Counted from the first letter of the stretch, positions 8,016-18,540 are shown. The stretch: 64,000 bases of DNA from Lachnospiraceae bacterium (GCA_029338735.1 JAQYAY010000057.1:62001-126000), one strand, 5' to 3'. Numbers and translations are program-made. The notes: a model not told the origin generated them from the sequence alone.

Positions 8016-10057
8016 TCACTTTCCTGGATATTTTCGCTATACCCGCATTCAGGATCTGAGCATACAATCTTTTTACCGCGGATCACCATGTATTTGCCAC
8101 AGCGCGGGCATTTCTTTGAGACCGGTTTCTGCCAGCTCATGAAATCACAGTCAGGATAATCCTCACATCCATAGAACTTTCTGCCTTTCTTGGTCTTTCT
8201 TATGACAATATCCTTGCCGCATTTAGGGCAGACTACTCCGATCTTTTCAAGATATGGCTTGGTATTACGGCACTCAGGGAATCCCGGGCATGCCAGGAAC
8301 CTGCCATGAGGTCCGTACTTGATGACCATGTGTCTGCCACACTTGTCGCAGATCACATCTGTCTCTTCGTCCTTTATCTCTACTTTCTGCAGCTCATCCT
8401 CAGCTTTATGGACTTCTTTCATGAGATCAGGATAGAAATTCCTGATAATGGACTTCCACTCTACTTCTCCGGCCTCTACACCATCAAGCAGGCTCTCCAT
8501 ATTCGCTGTAAAAGTCTTGTCTACGATTTCAGGGAAAGACTCCACCATTATCTTGTTGACTATCTCTCCGAGCTCTGAGACAAACAGATTCCTCTCATCC
8601 TTTATGACATAATGTCTCTTCAAGAGAGTCGTAATAGTAGGTGAATATGTAGATGGCCGTCCAATTCCGAGCTCCTCAAGAGTATGTACAAGAGACGCCT
8701 CTGTAAAGTGAGGCTTAGGCTGTGTGAAATGCTGTTTGTCCTCATACTTTTTAAGAGAAAGCGTATCTCCCTTTTCAAAGACTGAGAGGTCCTTTGGCTT
8801 CTTCACATCTGAGTCATCGCTGTCAGTATATACCTTCGAAAATCCATCAAAAATAACGACTGTACTTGCCGTCGTGAACACATGCCCATTGCATGACAGC
8901 CTCATCGACGTAGTCTTTCTCTTCTGCTGAGCCATCTGTGAAGCCATGAATCTCTTCCAGATCAGACTGTACAGGCGGAACTGGTCTCTCGGTACCTTAT
9001 CCTTCATATCTGCAGGAAGCAGGGTCAGATCAGCCGGTCTTATAGCTTCGTGTGCGTCCTGGATATTCTTTCCACCGCTCTTCTTTGCCGGCTGACTCCC
9101 GAGATATTCATCTCCATATGCAGAACTGATAAAAGATGCTGCTGCGGCCTTTGCCTCATCAGATACACGGGTAGAATCTGTACGGAGATAGGTGATGAAT
9201 CCATTCTCATACAGCTGCTGTGCGACCAGCATAGTCTTCGACAGGGCAAAATTAAGAGCCTTTGACGCCTCCTGCTGCATTGTAGATGTAGTAAATGGAA
9301 GCGGCGCCTTTCTGCTCTTCTCTGTATCCTTTATTGTGTCAACCATGAACTCTCTGCCATCAATATCAGAAATGATCTGCGACAGCTTCTCTTTTGAATC
9401 TATATCTGTTGTCTTATTTTCCTTGTCATAGTATGACGCAGTAAGAGTCTTCTTCCCTTTGCCTGAGAGTTCCACATCCAGAGTGAAGTATTCCTTCGGG
9501 ATGAAAGCATTGATTTCATCCTCTCTGTCACAGATGATACGAAGTGCAACAGACTGAACACGGCCTGCTGAGAGTCCTCTCTTCACCTTTGCCCACAGAA
9601 GCGGACTGATGCTGTATCCTACTATACGGTCAAGGACTCTTCTGGCCTGCTGTGCATTGACCAGATTCATATCAATATCTCTCTGATGCTTGAAAGATTC
9701 CTTTACGGCATTTTTTGTAATCTCGTTGAATGTGATTCTGGAATATTTTCTTCCATCAAGCCTGAGTGCCGGTATCAGATGCCACGAAATTGCTTCTCCT
9801 TCACGGTCAGGGTCTGTCGCGAGATATATCATATCTGCCTTGTTGACCTCTTTCCTGAGAGATGCAAGCAGATCACCTTTTCCTCGGATCGTGATATATT
9901 TCGGCTCGAAGTCATGCTCTACATCAATTCCCAGCTGGCTCTTCGGAAGATCACGCACATGTCCCATTGTTGCTACGACTGTGTAGTTTCTTCCAAGAAA
10001 TTTCTTAATCGTTTTTACCTTTGTCGGAGACTCGACGATCACGAGATTTTTTGCCAT
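8012..10057 (-). CDS. topA: DNA topoisomerase I (type IA)
   Basis: A 681-residue enzyme that relaxes negative supercoils. The Toprim domain is at the N-terminus (VIVESPTKVKTI; YLATDPDREGEAISWHL supplying the acidic triad). The catalytic tyrosine is in GFITYLRTDSTRVS near residue 297. The C-terminus carries three Cys4 zinc ribbons (starting CDKCGRHM, CPKCGKDI, CPRCGKYM). Length is close to the Bacillus enzyme. It lies between dprA and codY with short gaps, the common Firmicute order. Confidence 0.97.
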   Translation of the reverse strand: MAKNLVIVESPTKVKTIKKFLGRNYTVVATMGHVRDLPKSQLGIDVEHDFEPKYITIRGKGDLLASLRKEVNKADMIYLATDPDREGEAISWHLIPALRLDGRKYSRITFNEITKNAVKESFKHQRDIDMNLVNAQQARRVLDRIVGYSISPLLWAKVKRGLSAGRVQSVALRIICDREDEINAFIPKEYFTLDVELSGKGKKTLTASYYDKENKTTDIDSKEKLSQIISDIDGREFMVDTIKDTEKSRKAPLPFTTSTMQQEASKALNFALSKTMLVAQQLYENGFITYLRTDSTRVSDEAKAAAASFISSAYGDEYLGSQPAKKSGGKNIQDAHEAIRPADLTLLPADMKDKVPRDQFRLYSLIWKRFMASQMAQQKRKTTSMRLSCNGHVFTTASTVVIFDGFSKVYTDSDDSDVKKPKDLSVFEKGDTLSLKKYEDKQHFTQPKPHFTEASLVHTLEELGIGRPSTYSPTITTLLKRHYVIKDERNLFVSELGEIVNKIMVESFPEIVDKTFTANMESLLDGVEAGEVEWKSIIRNFYPDLMKEVHKAEDELQKVEIKDEETDVICDKCGRHMVIKYGPHGRFLACPGFPECRNTKPYLEKIGVVCPKCGKDIVIRKTKKGRKFYGCEDYPDCDFMSWQKPVSKKCPRCGKYMVIRGKKIVCSDPECGYSENIQESD

Positions 10058-10078
10058 TAAAAATTCCTTCCTACGCTT

Positions 10079-11185
10079 CTAACCCGGCACATTTCTGACA
10101 TAATGATTCATGAATACCTCCTTCAGGTATCCCTTGCTGCACAGGCTTACTACTATATTTAAAAGTTCCAGAAGGGTCATATTTGTTTCCTTCTGGACCT
10201 CGTCTATGCTTTTGGCACAGAAATCGAAACAACTATACACCACCATTTCATCTTTTTCAAGATTTAATTTTTCCATCTCCTCATCCAGATCCTCTATTTC
10301 AAAGGATGCATCCTCCATTTTAAGCTGTGCGATAAGTGCCTCTGATGACCGTATGATACCTGCTCCCTGCCATATCAGCCTGTTTGTTCCTGAACTCAGT
10401 GGATCGGTGATCATGCCTGGAAGGGCATATACATCCTTGCCCTGATCAAGTGCCATATCTGCAGTAATCAGCGACCCGCTCCTTTCACGCGCCTGCATCA
10501 CAAGTACTGCTCCTGACATGCCGCTTATGAGCCTGTTCCTGTCAGGGAATGACTGCTTAGTCGGTTCCATACCGGGTGGAAATTCACTGATCAGTGCACC
10601 ATGCTGTGGTATCTGCTCATAGATATCCCTGTTCGATGGCGGATAGCAGATATCAGTACCTGATCCCAGAAATGCATATGTCCTGCCTCCTGCGGCAATG
10701 CATCCTCTATGGGAATATCCGTCTATACCATAAGCCATTCCGCTCACGACTGAAAAGCCGTTTTTTGCCAGGTCTTTTGCTATCTTTTCAGACATCAGCC
10801 TGCCATAGTCATTGCATCTCCTTGCACCAACCATTGCTACGAGCTTCTCATCCTTATCAGGCAGTGTTCCTTTTATAAAAAGTGCCACAGGTGGACTGCT
10901 GATATGCCGCAGCTGAGGCGGGAAATCCTTATCATAAATGAATACAAGCTTATTCCCCTCATCAAAAAATCTCCTGTATTTCTCTTTAGCCTTTTCAGAT
11001 ACAGATTCGCGCCTGAAAGCAGTCAGCTCTTCTTTATCAATAACTGGGTATTTCAGTATTCTCTCATCTGATGATGCCATGAATTCAGATGGCCTGTCAA
11101 ATATCTGCAGCAGTTCTCTTTTCTGATCACGCAGAAAGCATTTTGTAGTCGCGAACTCGAATTCTTCAAATGCCGTATTCATCAT
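10079..11185 (-). CDS. dprA: DNA-processing protein DprA
   Basis: A 368-residue single-stranded-DNA-binding protein that loads RecA during natural transformation. The Rossmann-like core is evident: VAMVGARRCNDYGR, VVSGMAYGIDGYSHRG, TYAFLGSGTDICYPPSNR, and the SFPDRNRLISGMSGAVLVMQA region. The C-terminal winged-helix-like DML1 region is divergent. The start overlaps the comM stop (ATGATGA) and GGGAGGTGAG provides the ribosome site, so the two are probably coupled. Many Firmicutes keep dprA without being demonstrably competent. Confidence 0.95.
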   Translation of the reverse strand: MMNTAFEEFEFATTKCFLRDQKRELLQIFDRPSEFMASSDERILKYPVIDKEELTAFRRESVSEKAKEKYRRFFDEGNKLVFIYDKDFPPQLRHISSPPVALFIKGTLPDKDEKLVAMVGARRCNDYGRLMSEKIAKDLAKNGFSVVSGMAYGIDGYSHRGCIAAGGRTYAFLGSGTDICYPPSNRDIYEQIPQHGALISEFPPGMEPTKQSFPDRNRLISGMSGAVLVMQARERSGSLITADMALDQGKDVYALPGMITDPLSSGTNRLIWQGAGIIRSSEALIAQLKMEDASFEIEDLDEEMEKLNLEKDEMVVYSCFDFCAKSIDEVQKETNMTLLELLNIVVSLCSKGYLKEVFMNHYVRNVPG

Positions 11186-12702
11186 CTCACCTCCCAGAAA
11201 CGTCTGTCGAGAGATCTGAAGTATCCTGCCTCTGCAATATGAGCCTTTGTCACATCCTTTTCACCGGCCAGATCCGCAATTGTACGGGCTACTTTCAGGA
11301 TCTTGTAGTATCCTCTTGCTGTCAGCTCTTCTGCACTGAACAGCTGCTTCATGTAATCCCTTGTCTCTGAAGTGAGCCTGCAGTATTCTTCTATGATTGC
11401 TGAAGTCACCTGACTGTTGAAGGTATAAGGTTCATTCCTGTACCTGTCTTTCTGTATCTCCATAGCACTAATGACCCGCTCCCTTATCTGGGCAGATTCT
11501 TCATCATCACCTTCTCCTGCGAGCTCGAAAAAATCCACTCTCTTCGTCTGCACACACAGATCGAATCTGTCAAGCAGTGGCTGTGAAATCTTTGACAGAT
11601 AATGCTGGATGGACGGTGCCGAACAGGTACATCTCGATGAAGGATAGTATCCGCATTTACACGGATTCATCGCCGCGACAAACAGGAATCTGGCCGGATA
11701 TTCCTCCTGATACCTGTTTCTTACGACATTTATTTTCCCCTCTTCCAGAGGCTGTCGCAGGACTTCAAGTACATCCCTTTTGAACTCCGGCAGCTCATCA
11801 AGAAACAGAACCCCGTTATGTGCCATTGTGATCTCTCCAGGAACTACGGAATTGCCGCCTCCTGACATGGCTACTGCCGTAACTGTATGATGCGGACTCC
11901 TGAATGGACGGGTAATATTGTCATAGGTGAATCTGATCTTTCCACAGATACTGTATATCTTCATGAGTTCAAGCTTTTCAGGATCTGTGAGTGGTGGCAG
12001 AATGGACGGGAGACACTTCGCTATCATACTCTTACCAGCACCAGGCGGACCGTACATCAGCAGATTGTGCATACCAGCTGCTGCAATCTCACAGGCCCTT
12101 CTCGGGATTTTCTGACCGTGCAGCTCACTGAAATCCATATATGACGGTTCATCTATTACTTCATATGAATTTATTTCCTGTTGGCTTATTTTCCCATTAT
12201 TAACGTAATCGAGTAATTCCTGAAATGACGATACTCCGACTGCTTCCATGCCCGGAACGAGCATGGCTTCACCGAGATTTTCTTTTGGGATAATGCATTT
12301 CCTGATACCGTGATCCCTGGCCTCTAATAACATTGGCAGCATGCCCTTTACAGACAGTACTTCTCCCGATAGTCTGAGTTCACCGCACACGAAAATACCG
12401 TCAAGCCTTGATGGATCAATATTTCCAAGTGCACAGAGAACTGAGCACGCTACTGGCAGATCAAATCCGTTCCCCGATTTTCTGACATCTGCCGGTGACA
12501 GATTGACTGTGATATGTCTTGCCGGGATCGGATATCCTACAGTACGCAGTACGGTCCGGACTCTCTCTCCACATTCCCTGACCTCACCAGACAGGGAACC
12601 AACCATGATCAATGCTGGAATTCCTTCAGATATTGATGCTTCTGCAGATACCATCGTGGCCTTCAGGCCCCTGATGGTAGCACATGTGATCTGACTAAAC
12701 AA
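11182..12702 (-). CDS. comM: ComM/YifB family Mg-chelatase-like AAA+ ATPase
   Basis: About 506 residues. The family acts in DNA processing; in Gram-negative bacteria ComM is a branch-migration helicase for integrating transformed DNA. The N-terminal Lon-protease-like fold is seen in the first 170 residues. The AAA+ P-loop is LMYGPPGAGKSMIAKCLPS, followed by ...FRSPHHTVTAVAMSGGG, Walker B GVLFLDELPEF, and a CPxR-like zinc cluster region (NPCKCGYYPSSRCTC). The frame is open to 12786, but the extra residues are unlike the family. The TTG at 12702, with AAAGGA upstream, gives the expected IxFSQ-type start and normal length. Confidence 0.93.
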   Translation of the reverse strand: MFSQITCATIRGLKATMVSAEASISEGIPALIMVGSLSGEVRECGERVRTVLRTVGYPIPARHITVNLSPADVRKSGNGFDLPVACSVLCALGNIDPSRLDGIFVCGELRLSGEVLSVKGMLPMLLEARDHGIRKCIIPKENLGEAMLVPGMEAVGVSSFQELLDYVNNGKISQQEINSYEVIDEPSYMDFSELHGQKIPRRACEIAAAGMHNLLMYGPPGAGKSMIAKCLPSILPPLTDPEKLELMKIYSICGKIRFTYDNITRPFRSPHHTVTAVAMSGGGNSVVPGEITMAHNGVLFLDELPEFKRDVLEVLRQPLEEGKINVVRNRYQEEYPARFLFVAAMNPCKCGYYPSSRCTCSAPSIQHYLSKISQPLLDRFDLCVQTKRVDFFELAGEGDDEESAQIRERVISAMEIQKDRYRNEPYTFNSQVTSAIIEEYCRLTSETRDYMKQLFSAEELTARGYYKILKVARTIADLAGEKDVTKAHIAEAGYFRSLDRRFWEVR

Positions 12703-12786
12703 TATGATATCCTTTCTGGAGATAACCCAGAAAGTGAGAATTGAAAAAGATATGCTGATGATATCATGATATGATAAAAAGTGCAA

Positions 12787-13341
12787 TCACTTTTTATTCT
12801 TCAGTACATACTTCCTGATGTACTCAAATGTCGCCTTTTCGCCTTTTTCAGCGTTCATTACAAGGAGCTTGTGAAGAAGTGCATCTGTCTCGGGATGGAT
12901 GATATAGTGCCCGCGTCCCTTCAGATAGTACTTCAGGGCAGAATCATCCCTGTATTTATCCCCCATATAGTTCTTGCTGGCTGAGAGTCTGTCGATAAAC
13001 ATCTCCACGACATAGTTCACTGGCATCTTCATTCCACAGAGCGGGAACTCACCATCCTTAGCATTGATATTGTAATCAATCCAGTATTCATAGTGGTGCT
13101 TGTTCCTGCCCTTGTGATGGAGCCAGGCAGTCGATAGTCCAGTCTCCTCTCTCTCCTCATTATTGGGGCTTCTTGTGCCCTGATAATATTTCGCTCCGAT
13201 ATGGAACTCCGTCCATGAATACTTTGACAGATCATGGAGCAGTCCCTGCTTGTACAGACCGACCGCAAAGCATCCCTTCATCACGAGATGCCTGTGATGC
13301 GTAATAGTCCTGAAATGCCTTATGGCGTTCATAAAACTCAT
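12787..13341 (-). CDS. DUF5662-like protein of unknown function
   Basis: A 184-residue soluble protein with several histidine clusters: HFRTITHHRHLVMKGC at the N-terminus, LLHDLSKYS (an HD-like H-D pair), and AWLHHKGRNKHHYEYW. These resemble a divergent HD-type metal site, and the pattern matches what I recall as DUF5662, a small family in Firmicutes and phages. No enzymatic function is established. The start is three bases after the stop of the GH13-like gene, so they are co-transcribed. Confidence 0.75.
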   Translation of the reverse strand: MSFMNAIRHFRTITHHRHLVMKGCFAVGLYKQGLLHDLSKYSWTEFHIGAKYYQGTRSPNNEEREETGLSTAWLHHKGRNKHHYEYWIDYNINAKDGEFPLCGMKMPVNYVVEMFIDRLSASKNYMGDKYRDDSALKYYLKGRGHYIIHPETDALLHKLLVMNAEKGEKATFEYIRKYVLKNKK

Positions 13342-13344
13342 GAA

Positions 13345-15174
13345 TTACCTGCCTGTCAGAATCGATACAGTACCTCCGGGTACTGATACATATCCACTGT
13401 CACAAAGAACAGGCTCATCAAGGAACTTTTCATCGCCTGTATTTGCAACGAGATACCAGTCCTTCCCATCCCCCAATGATGGAAGTGCGTATGTCCTGTC
13501 ATCATAGTAGAAATTGATGAGAACCATCACATCTTCTTCATCCTTACCGGCGTATGCACCGGCATACATTGTGCCGAGGCCCTTCTTTTCAGGACCTATC
13601 CCCATGATCCAGGGCTCTGTATCATGATATGACAGATCCGGAAGGCCACAGCTCAGATAGTCAGTCTGCTTCATCGGCGCCTTCGTCCGGATTGCCGGAT
13701 GAGCCTTGCGGAACTCTGAGAGATTCTTCACGAATTCCTCGAGATTCCTGACGTCCTTCCTGTTTGAAAACTGGACCCAGCCTACGGCATTGTCCTGTCC
13801 ATACGGATTATTATTACCATCTGCTGTATTAAGAGCCTCATCTCCCTCTGTGATAAGAGGGACTCCCTGAGCCAGAAAAACGCATGCCAGAGCAGACCTG
13901 ACACAGGTCATTCGGTTCTTCATGACATTACGGCTCGTGGTCCTGCCTTCAATGCCATGATTGGAACTGCAATTGTAATTGCTGCCGTCACGGTTATCCT
14001 CACCATTGGCCTCATTATGCTTCTCACCGTAGCTATAGGCATCAAGCAGTGTAAATCCGGTCTTCTCAGCAGCATAGTTCACAAAACCAAATTCCCTGCC
14101 CTGGCGCCTCATCTGATTGGCGAGTTCTGCGACAGAACCATCCATATGATTCTGCAGACGGCGCAGCGGATATACGAAGTCATCATTGTAGTAGAAGAAT
14201 CTCTTATGATCTTCTTTGTACAGTTTTCTCTCGTCTATCTGATTATAAAAAATCTTCACATTCGAAAGCATCGGATGCTTCAGCAGATAGTCAACCGGAA
14301 TCCCCTCACCTATCAGATGGAAGCCGTCGACTCTGTATCTCATATGCCACCATATCAGGATATCAGCAATGAAGCGCGGATTGTCTATTATCTGCTCTGA
14401 TGTAAATGAGAACTCCATCAGAAGCTCCATACCCGCCCTGTGCACTGCATTGGACAGAGCGTCCATACCCTTCTGCGGATTGTCCGGGAAATATGAGGCC
14501 TTCGGTGCAAAATAAGCAGCATCTCCATAGCCCCAGTAATTGACGCCGAACGGTTCACTGGTCACTTGGCCTACATTATCGCCTGGCTCCGTCACCTTGT
14601 ATGTATTAAACCTCACTTCTTCGAAATCATATACAGGCATAAAAAGAACAGATGTAACTCCAAGAGACTTCAGATACGGGAGTCTCCTCACAACACCTCT
14701 GTAATTGCCTCTGATAGAAGCCGGAAGCGATGCCGCCTCCGTAAATCCACGCATATGGAGTTTGTAGATGACCATATCCTGTGGCTCGATAACCGGTGCC
14801 TTCTCCGAAAAATCAGCTACCGACTCGCCAATGCCACCGGCAATGAAGTAATCATTTTTACTCCTTGAGATGTCATTCCACTTCTCACGCCCCACAATAA
14901 CAGGTGCATATGGATCTAAGTATTCTCCGTCATAATCCCTCAGTCTGTATGAAATATCAGTGCTTTCAAGCTCCGGGAAATATACCGAATAGACACGGCC
15001 TACCCTGTAGTCATCATCTATTTCGATTTCTTTTATCTGTTTCCCGCTCTTTTTATTATAGAAAATGACAGAAAGACCGCCCTGTCTGCGAGCCACAACA
15101 GTGAACTCACATCCTCTTCTGCGCCTGAATGCTCCGAAGTTTCTGAAACTGCCTTTTTTCATTGAAAAATTCAT
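13345..15174 (-). CDS. GH13 (alpha-amylase/GlgX-like) fold protein, catalytic residues missing
   Basis: A 609-residue protein with an N-terminal CBM48-like beta-sandwich (about 15-100), a GH13 barrel (130-450) and a C-terminal beta domain. Overall order and the stretch SYGEKHNEANGEDNRDG are clearly of the glycogen-debranching/isoamylase type. The active site is not. Region II reads VDGFHLIGE where a nucleophile Asp is expected (Ile at about residue 288, and the preceding Arg is His). Region III reads KIFYNQID (Asn at about 311 instead of the acid/base Glu). Region IV reads EKTGFTL in place of HDGFTL. Region I lacks the DxxxNH motif. It is probably a non-catalytic carbohydrate-binding or regulatory protein. 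The ATG at 15174 is preferred over the GTG two codons earlier. Confidence 0.85.
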   Translation of the reverse strand: MNFSMKKGSFRNFGAFRRRRGCEFTVVARRQGGLSVIFYNKKSGKQIKEIEIDDDYRVGRVYSVYFPELESTDISYRLRDYDGEYLDPYAPVIVGREKWNDISRSKNDYFIAGGIGESVADFSEKAPVIEPQDMVIYKLHMRGFTEAASLPASIRGNYRGVVRRLPYLKSLGVTSVLFMPVYDFEEVRFNTYKVTEPGDNVGQVTSEPFGVNYWGYGDAAYFAPKASYFPDNPQKGMDALSNAVHRAGMELLMEFSFTSEQIIDNPRFIADILIWWHMRYRVDGFHLIGEGIPVDYLLKHPMLSNVKIFYNQIDERKLYKEDHKRFFYYNDDFVYPLRRLQNHMDGSVAELANQMRRQGREFGFVNYAAEKTGFTLLDAYSYGEKHNEANGEDNRDGSNYNCSSNHGIEGRTTSRNVMKNRMTCVRSALACVFLAQGVPLITEGDEALNTADGNNNPYGQDNAVGWVQFSNRKDVRNLEEFVKNLSEFRKAHPAIRTKAPMKQTDYLSCGLPDLSYHDTEPWIMGIGPEKKGLGTMYAGAYAGKDEEDVMVLINFYYDDRTYALPSLGDGKDWYLVANTGDEKFLDEPVLCDSGYVSVPGGTVSILTGR

Positions 15175-15210
15175 ATGCACTCTTTCTTAAAAATTGTCAA
15201 TTACTATAAT

Positions 15211-15219
15211 ATTATAGCA
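15211..15219 (-). promoter_or_regulatory. Extended -10 promoter upstream of the GH13-like gene
   Basis: Minus-strand TGCTATAAT combines the TG extended element with a perfect -10, 36 bases before the ATG. No convincing -35 is present, consistent with an extended -10 promoter. It would start the GH13-like/DUF5662 transcript. Confidence 0.55.
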
Positions 15220-15249
15220 TACCTTGAGTAAAAATACGACATTTTTTAA

Positions 15250-17058
15250 TCATCTCAGTGCCTCCCTGATAAAAGGTGAAGGGTAATAGGAGCGGTTACC
15301 GTATTTTGCACAGACCGATATCAGAAGATGCTTTCTGGCTCGAGTCATAGCTACATAAAACATTCTCCGCTCTTCCTCAATTTTCTCAGCTGTATCGGCC
15401 TTATCAGATGGTGTGATCCCATCACAGGCTCCGATTATTATGACATGATCGAATTCCAGCCCCTTAGATCCATGAAAAGTATAAAATCCGATTTCTCCTG
15501 TATTCTTTTTCTCTGCAGTTGAATTAAGAATCTGCTCTTTCTTTTCTGTCATTGCATCACAGAAATCACTGATCCTGTGATATTTCCTTGCAGCCTCAAT
15601 TAAACTGCTGGCATGATCTAAGTACAGTGCAGCATCAGTCCCGTTCCTGTATGAGTAGTCACGGATAAATCTCTCGTACTCCATCCGTCTCATGATGTAG
15701 TTTATCGCTGAGTATGGTGACAGCTGTCTCAAAAAGTCAAGCTCACGGACGAACTTTTCAGCTTCCTGTGCAAGCACTGTCTTTTTCATATATGACAGCC
15801 ACTCGCGTTTATCAATGATATCAGACGACAGTCCCATCCTTCCGATATTCCTGTCAGGATGATACAGCGCCCGTAAAAAGTCTTCCCGCCTTACCTTATC
15901 TTCAGTGCATTTCAGAATTGACAATATATCACTATATACAAAGCTCTTGAAAAAATATGTATCTGAATCCTTTCTTCTCCTGCCAATGCGAGCCATCTCT
16001 GTCATCAGGGTATTTGCAGCCCTACGATTCCTGTACAGGACAGCTATTTCGGCCGGTGATGTGCCATCTGATATCAGCCTGTCCATAATGTCACAGATCT
16101 TTACAGCCTCATCTCTGTCATTATCAGATGTCAGAATCTCTACACTCCCATCTTCATGAGATCCTGATACCAGATTCTTGTTGAAACGATTTTTATTTAC
16201 CGATATGAGCCTTGATGACGCCTCGACTATCTGCCTGTCGCATCTGTAATTACAGTTAAGAACCACCATATGTGTATCAGGGAAAAGATCACGGAAATTC
16301 AGAAGAAAAGACGGATCAGATCCCCTGAAGCTGTACAGGCTCTGATCATCATCCCCTACGCAGAACAGATTTCTGGACTCGCCTGCCAGCTGTATCAGGA
16401 CATCAATCTGAAGTCTGTTGACATCCTGCAATTCGTCAACCAGGAGGAACTGGAATCTGTTTTTCCAGTACTCAAGTCTGTCAGGATGCTCATCGAAATA
16501 TAGCTTCATCTCAACGAGCAGATCATCAAAGTCATAGAATCCCGCCTCTCTCAGGGCCTTCTGATATCCTGAAATGATTCTTCTGATATCTTCAATACCT
16601 GTATCTGTCGGGAAAATATTTTCATCCAGAATGCCGCAGTTCTTATAGTAACTGATGGTTCTTAGGAGCTTCGGATAAAAATTCTCACTACGGCTGTTGA
16701 TGCCGCACTCATTTACGACATACGAAAGTATTGCAAGGGACTTCCTTCCGGAAATAATGTCCTTTGCATCTATTCTGCCTTCTCTGCGTAAAATATTGAA
16801 AAAAATCGAATGAAATGTACCAAATGCCGGCAACAGATGTACAGAGAACTTCTCAGAGAATCTCTTCTGCATCGACATCGCTGCATCCCTTGTAAAAGTG
16901 ACTACAAGAATATTCTGTGGTGATACTCCGTGCTCACGGATCAGATACCCTATCCTCTCAGTGAGCACAAGTGTCTTGCCACTCCCCGGACCCGCTATGC
17001 ATAGACATGGTCCCCTGAAATGCTCCACAGCCTGGCGCTGTGACATGCTCAGATCCAT
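15250..17058 (-). CDS. UvrD/PcrA/Rep-type superfamily 1 DNA helicase (short form)
   Basis: A 602-residue 3'-5' SF1A helicase. Motifs in order: Q-like MSQRQAVEHF; motif I IAGPGSGKT; Ia VVTFTRDAA; II FLLVDELQDVNR; III GDDDQSLYSFRGSDP; IV NCNYRCDRQI; V YTFHGSKGLEFDHV; VI ERRMFYVAMTRARKHLLI. It lacks the roughly 100-residue C-terminal RNA-polymerase-binding region of PcrA, so it is probably a second, specialised helicase and not the housekeeping PcrA. GGAGGGGAG precedes the ATG. It ends 69 bases before the GH13-like gene and follows gltX by 18 bases. Confidence 0.9.
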   Translation of the reverse strand: MDLSMSQRQAVEHFRGPCLCIAGPGSGKTLVLTERIGYLIREHGVSPQNILVVTFTRDAAMSMQKRFSEKFSVHLLPAFGTFHSIFFNILRREGRIDAKDIISGRKSLAILSYVVNECGINSRSENFYPKLLRTISYYKNCGILDENIFPTDTGIEDIRRIISGYQKALREAGFYDFDDLLVEMKLYFDEHPDRLEYWKNRFQFLLVDELQDVNRLQIDVLIQLAGESRNLFCVGDDDQSLYSFRGSDPSFLLNFRDLFPDTHMVVLNCNYRCDRQIVEASSRLISVNKNRFNKNLVSGSHEDGSVEILTSDNDRDEAVKICDIMDRLISDGTSPAEIAVLYRNRRAANTLMTEMARIGRRRKDSDTYFFKSFVYSDILSILKCTEDKVRREDFLRALYHPDRNIGRMGLSSDIIDKREWLSYMKKTVLAQEAEKFVRELDFLRQLSPYSAINYIMRRMEYERFIRDYSYRNGTDAALYLDHASSLIEAARKYHRISDFCDAMTEKKEQILNSTAEKKNTGEIGFYTFHGSKGLEFDHVIIIGACDGITPSDKADTAEKIEEERRMFYVAMTRARKHLLISVCAKYGNRSYYPSPFIREALR

Positions 17059-17076
17059 ACTCTCCCCTCCCGATAT

Positions 17077-18540
17077 TTATCTGCTCAGCTTATCTATACC
17101 AGCCTTTATTCTGGCAATTGATTCGTCCTTGCCAAGGATCTCCATGATCTGTGTTGCTCCTCCTGGTGTAGATGCTTTGCCTGAAAGCGCTGTACGAAGC
17201 GGCCACATCACGAAGCCTACCTTGTATCCCTTCTCAGTTGCAAATGCCTTCAGTGTGGCAAACAGTGCATCATTTGAGAAATCATCCTGACCACAAAGAA
17301 CAGGAAGAACCTCCTCAAGCAGTGCCAGTGAATTTTCCTCAGTACACTTATTCTTTTTATTTACATAAAGAGTTGAATCGTACTCAGGTACTTCTTCAAA
17401 GAAATCTACAAGATCCTTGATATCAGGGAATATCTCAATCCTGGACTGTACAAGAGCTGAAATCTTGTCCTTATCACAGTCTCTCTTCACTATCTCATCG
17501 ATATATGGCATTGCCTTCTTAGCAAATACTAAAGGATCCATCTTCTTGATGTACTCGCCGTTCATCCACTTGAGCTTCGTGATATCGAACACTGCAGGAC
17601 TCTTATTGATATGTCTGTAGTCAAACTTCTCAATGAGTTCAGGCAGGTTCATGATCTCCTGATTATCTTCAGGGCTCCAGCCAAGAAGAGCTACGAAATT
17701 GACGATCGCATCTGTCAGATATCCCTGCTCTACGAGATCCTCAAATGATGAATGACCGCTTCTCTTGGACAGCTTCTGATGCTCTTCATTGGTGATCAGC
17801 GGGCAGTGAATGTACTTTGGCACTTCCCAGCCAAATGCCTCATAGAGACGGTTGTACTTCGGTGAAGAAGACAGGTACTCATTACCACGGACAACGTGAG
17901 TGATTCCCATCAGATGATCATCTACTACATTTGCAAAATTGTATGTAGGGTATCCGTCTGACTTGATCAGGATCATATCATCAAGCTCGCTGTTGTCAAC
18001 AGTGATATCACCATATATCTCGTCATGGAAAGTCGTAGTTCCAGTACGTGGATTGTTCTGTCTGATGACATATGGCTTGCCTGCTGCAAGATTTGCCTCA
18101 ATCTCTTCCTTTGACAGATGCAGACAGTGCTTGTCGTAGATTGAGATAGTCTTCTTCTCACCATTCTCATCTACTACTTCCTGCTTCAGGCTCTCAAGTC
18201 TCTCCTGTGTACAGAAGCAGTAGTATGCCTCTCCCTTGTCAATGAGCTCTTTGGCATACTTCATGTATATGCCCTGCTTCACTCTCTCACTCTGTACATA
18301 CGGGCCTACACCACCGTCCTTATCAGGTCCTTCATCATAGGTGAGTCCGGTATCCTTCAGAGTCTTGTAAATGATATCAATAGCACCCTCTACATATCTC
18401 TCCTGATCAGTATCCTCAATACGAAGAATGAAATCTCCTCCGGCATGCTTGGCTATCAGGAATGCATAGAGTGCTGTTCGGAGATTTCCGACATGCATTC
18501 TTCCTGTAGGTGATGGTGCGAATCTTGTTCTTACTTTCAT
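17077..18540 (-). other. gltX: Embedded stand-alone GluRS reading frame (alternative start inside the fusion)
   Basis: The ATG at 18540 begins a 487-codon GluRS of normal length. It is preceded by the purine-rich AGAAAGAAGTAAAGAAA, a modest ribosome site. A TAA lies in another frame of this same stretch, so a single-base indel relative to relatives could have removed a stop and joined two formerly separate genes. Whether the cell makes only the fusion, only GluRS, or both cannot be told from the sequence. Confidence 0.5.

Noticed and set aside
12703..12786. Upstream extension of comM to the next in-frame Met
   Set aside because: The extra residues are hydrophobic and unlike the family; a ribosome site supports TTG at 12702.
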